A program made the position numbers and the translations under genes. From Clostridiales bacterium (lineage in GTDB: Bacteria > Bacillota > Clostridia > Oscillospirales > Oscillospiraceae): a stretch of DNA of 5,682 nt. The stretch spans positions 1-5,682 of the forward strand of contig JAAYWX010000193.1 of the NCBI GenBank assembly GCA_012516225.1, written 5' to 3'. Within the stretch, counting starts at the first letter, position 1, and each line of letters opens with the position of its first letter. Shown here in pieces: positions 5,681 to 5,682 of this stretch. Below the pieces are notes generated by a model that saw nothing but the letters and a program-made list of their open reading frames with translations, had not been told where the DNA came from and did not search any database.

Positions 5681-5682
5681 AC

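Overview
This window of about 46% GC looks like chromosomal DNA from a Gram-positive anaerobe of the class Clostridia, perhaps Ruminococcaceae-like. That placement is inferred from a canonical T-box leader, Firmicutes-type ribosome binding sites, a DeoD sequence of clostridial flavour and a two-domain P-loop protein of a type I associate with Firmicutes. No mobile element, CRISPR array, tRNA or rRNA gene was seen.

Layout. The left part is on the + strand. It holds the tail of an unrecognised gene (1-54), deoD purine-nucleoside phosphorylase (66-788) and a CDP-alcohol phosphatidyltransferase (829-1398). These three are tightly spaced and close with a strong terminator (1418-1449). Next comes an independent unit: a near-consensus promoter (1533-1561), a complete T-box riboswitch (about 1568-1857) and a sodium:solute symporter gene (1885-3426). 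A perfect 16-bp hairpin (3481-3520) separates this from the right part and can terminate both converging strands. On the - strand lie a P-loop ATPase-like protein with an internal duplication (3543-4619), a roughly 230-base unexplained intergenic stretch, a terminator (4850-4884) and dapF, diaminopimelate epimerase (4922-5680), whose N-terminus runs off the right edge.

How it fits together. The T-box can be drawn almost completely: Stem I with AGAGA and GGUG distal motifs, a UAC specifier followed by A, a Stem II region, a IIA/B-type pseudoknot, Stem III, and mutually exclusive antiterminator and terminator. A UAC specifier predicts that uncharged tRNA-Tyr turns on the symporter, so the symporter is most simply a tyrosine (or aromatic amino acid or precursor) importer. 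This is the most informative functional prediction here.

The other notable points are active-site oddities. DapF carries A-G-N-C where the family has the catalytic C-G-N-G. The ATPase-like protein has an intact first P-loop and an eroded second one. DeoD has Cys where the usual N-terminal active-site His is expected.
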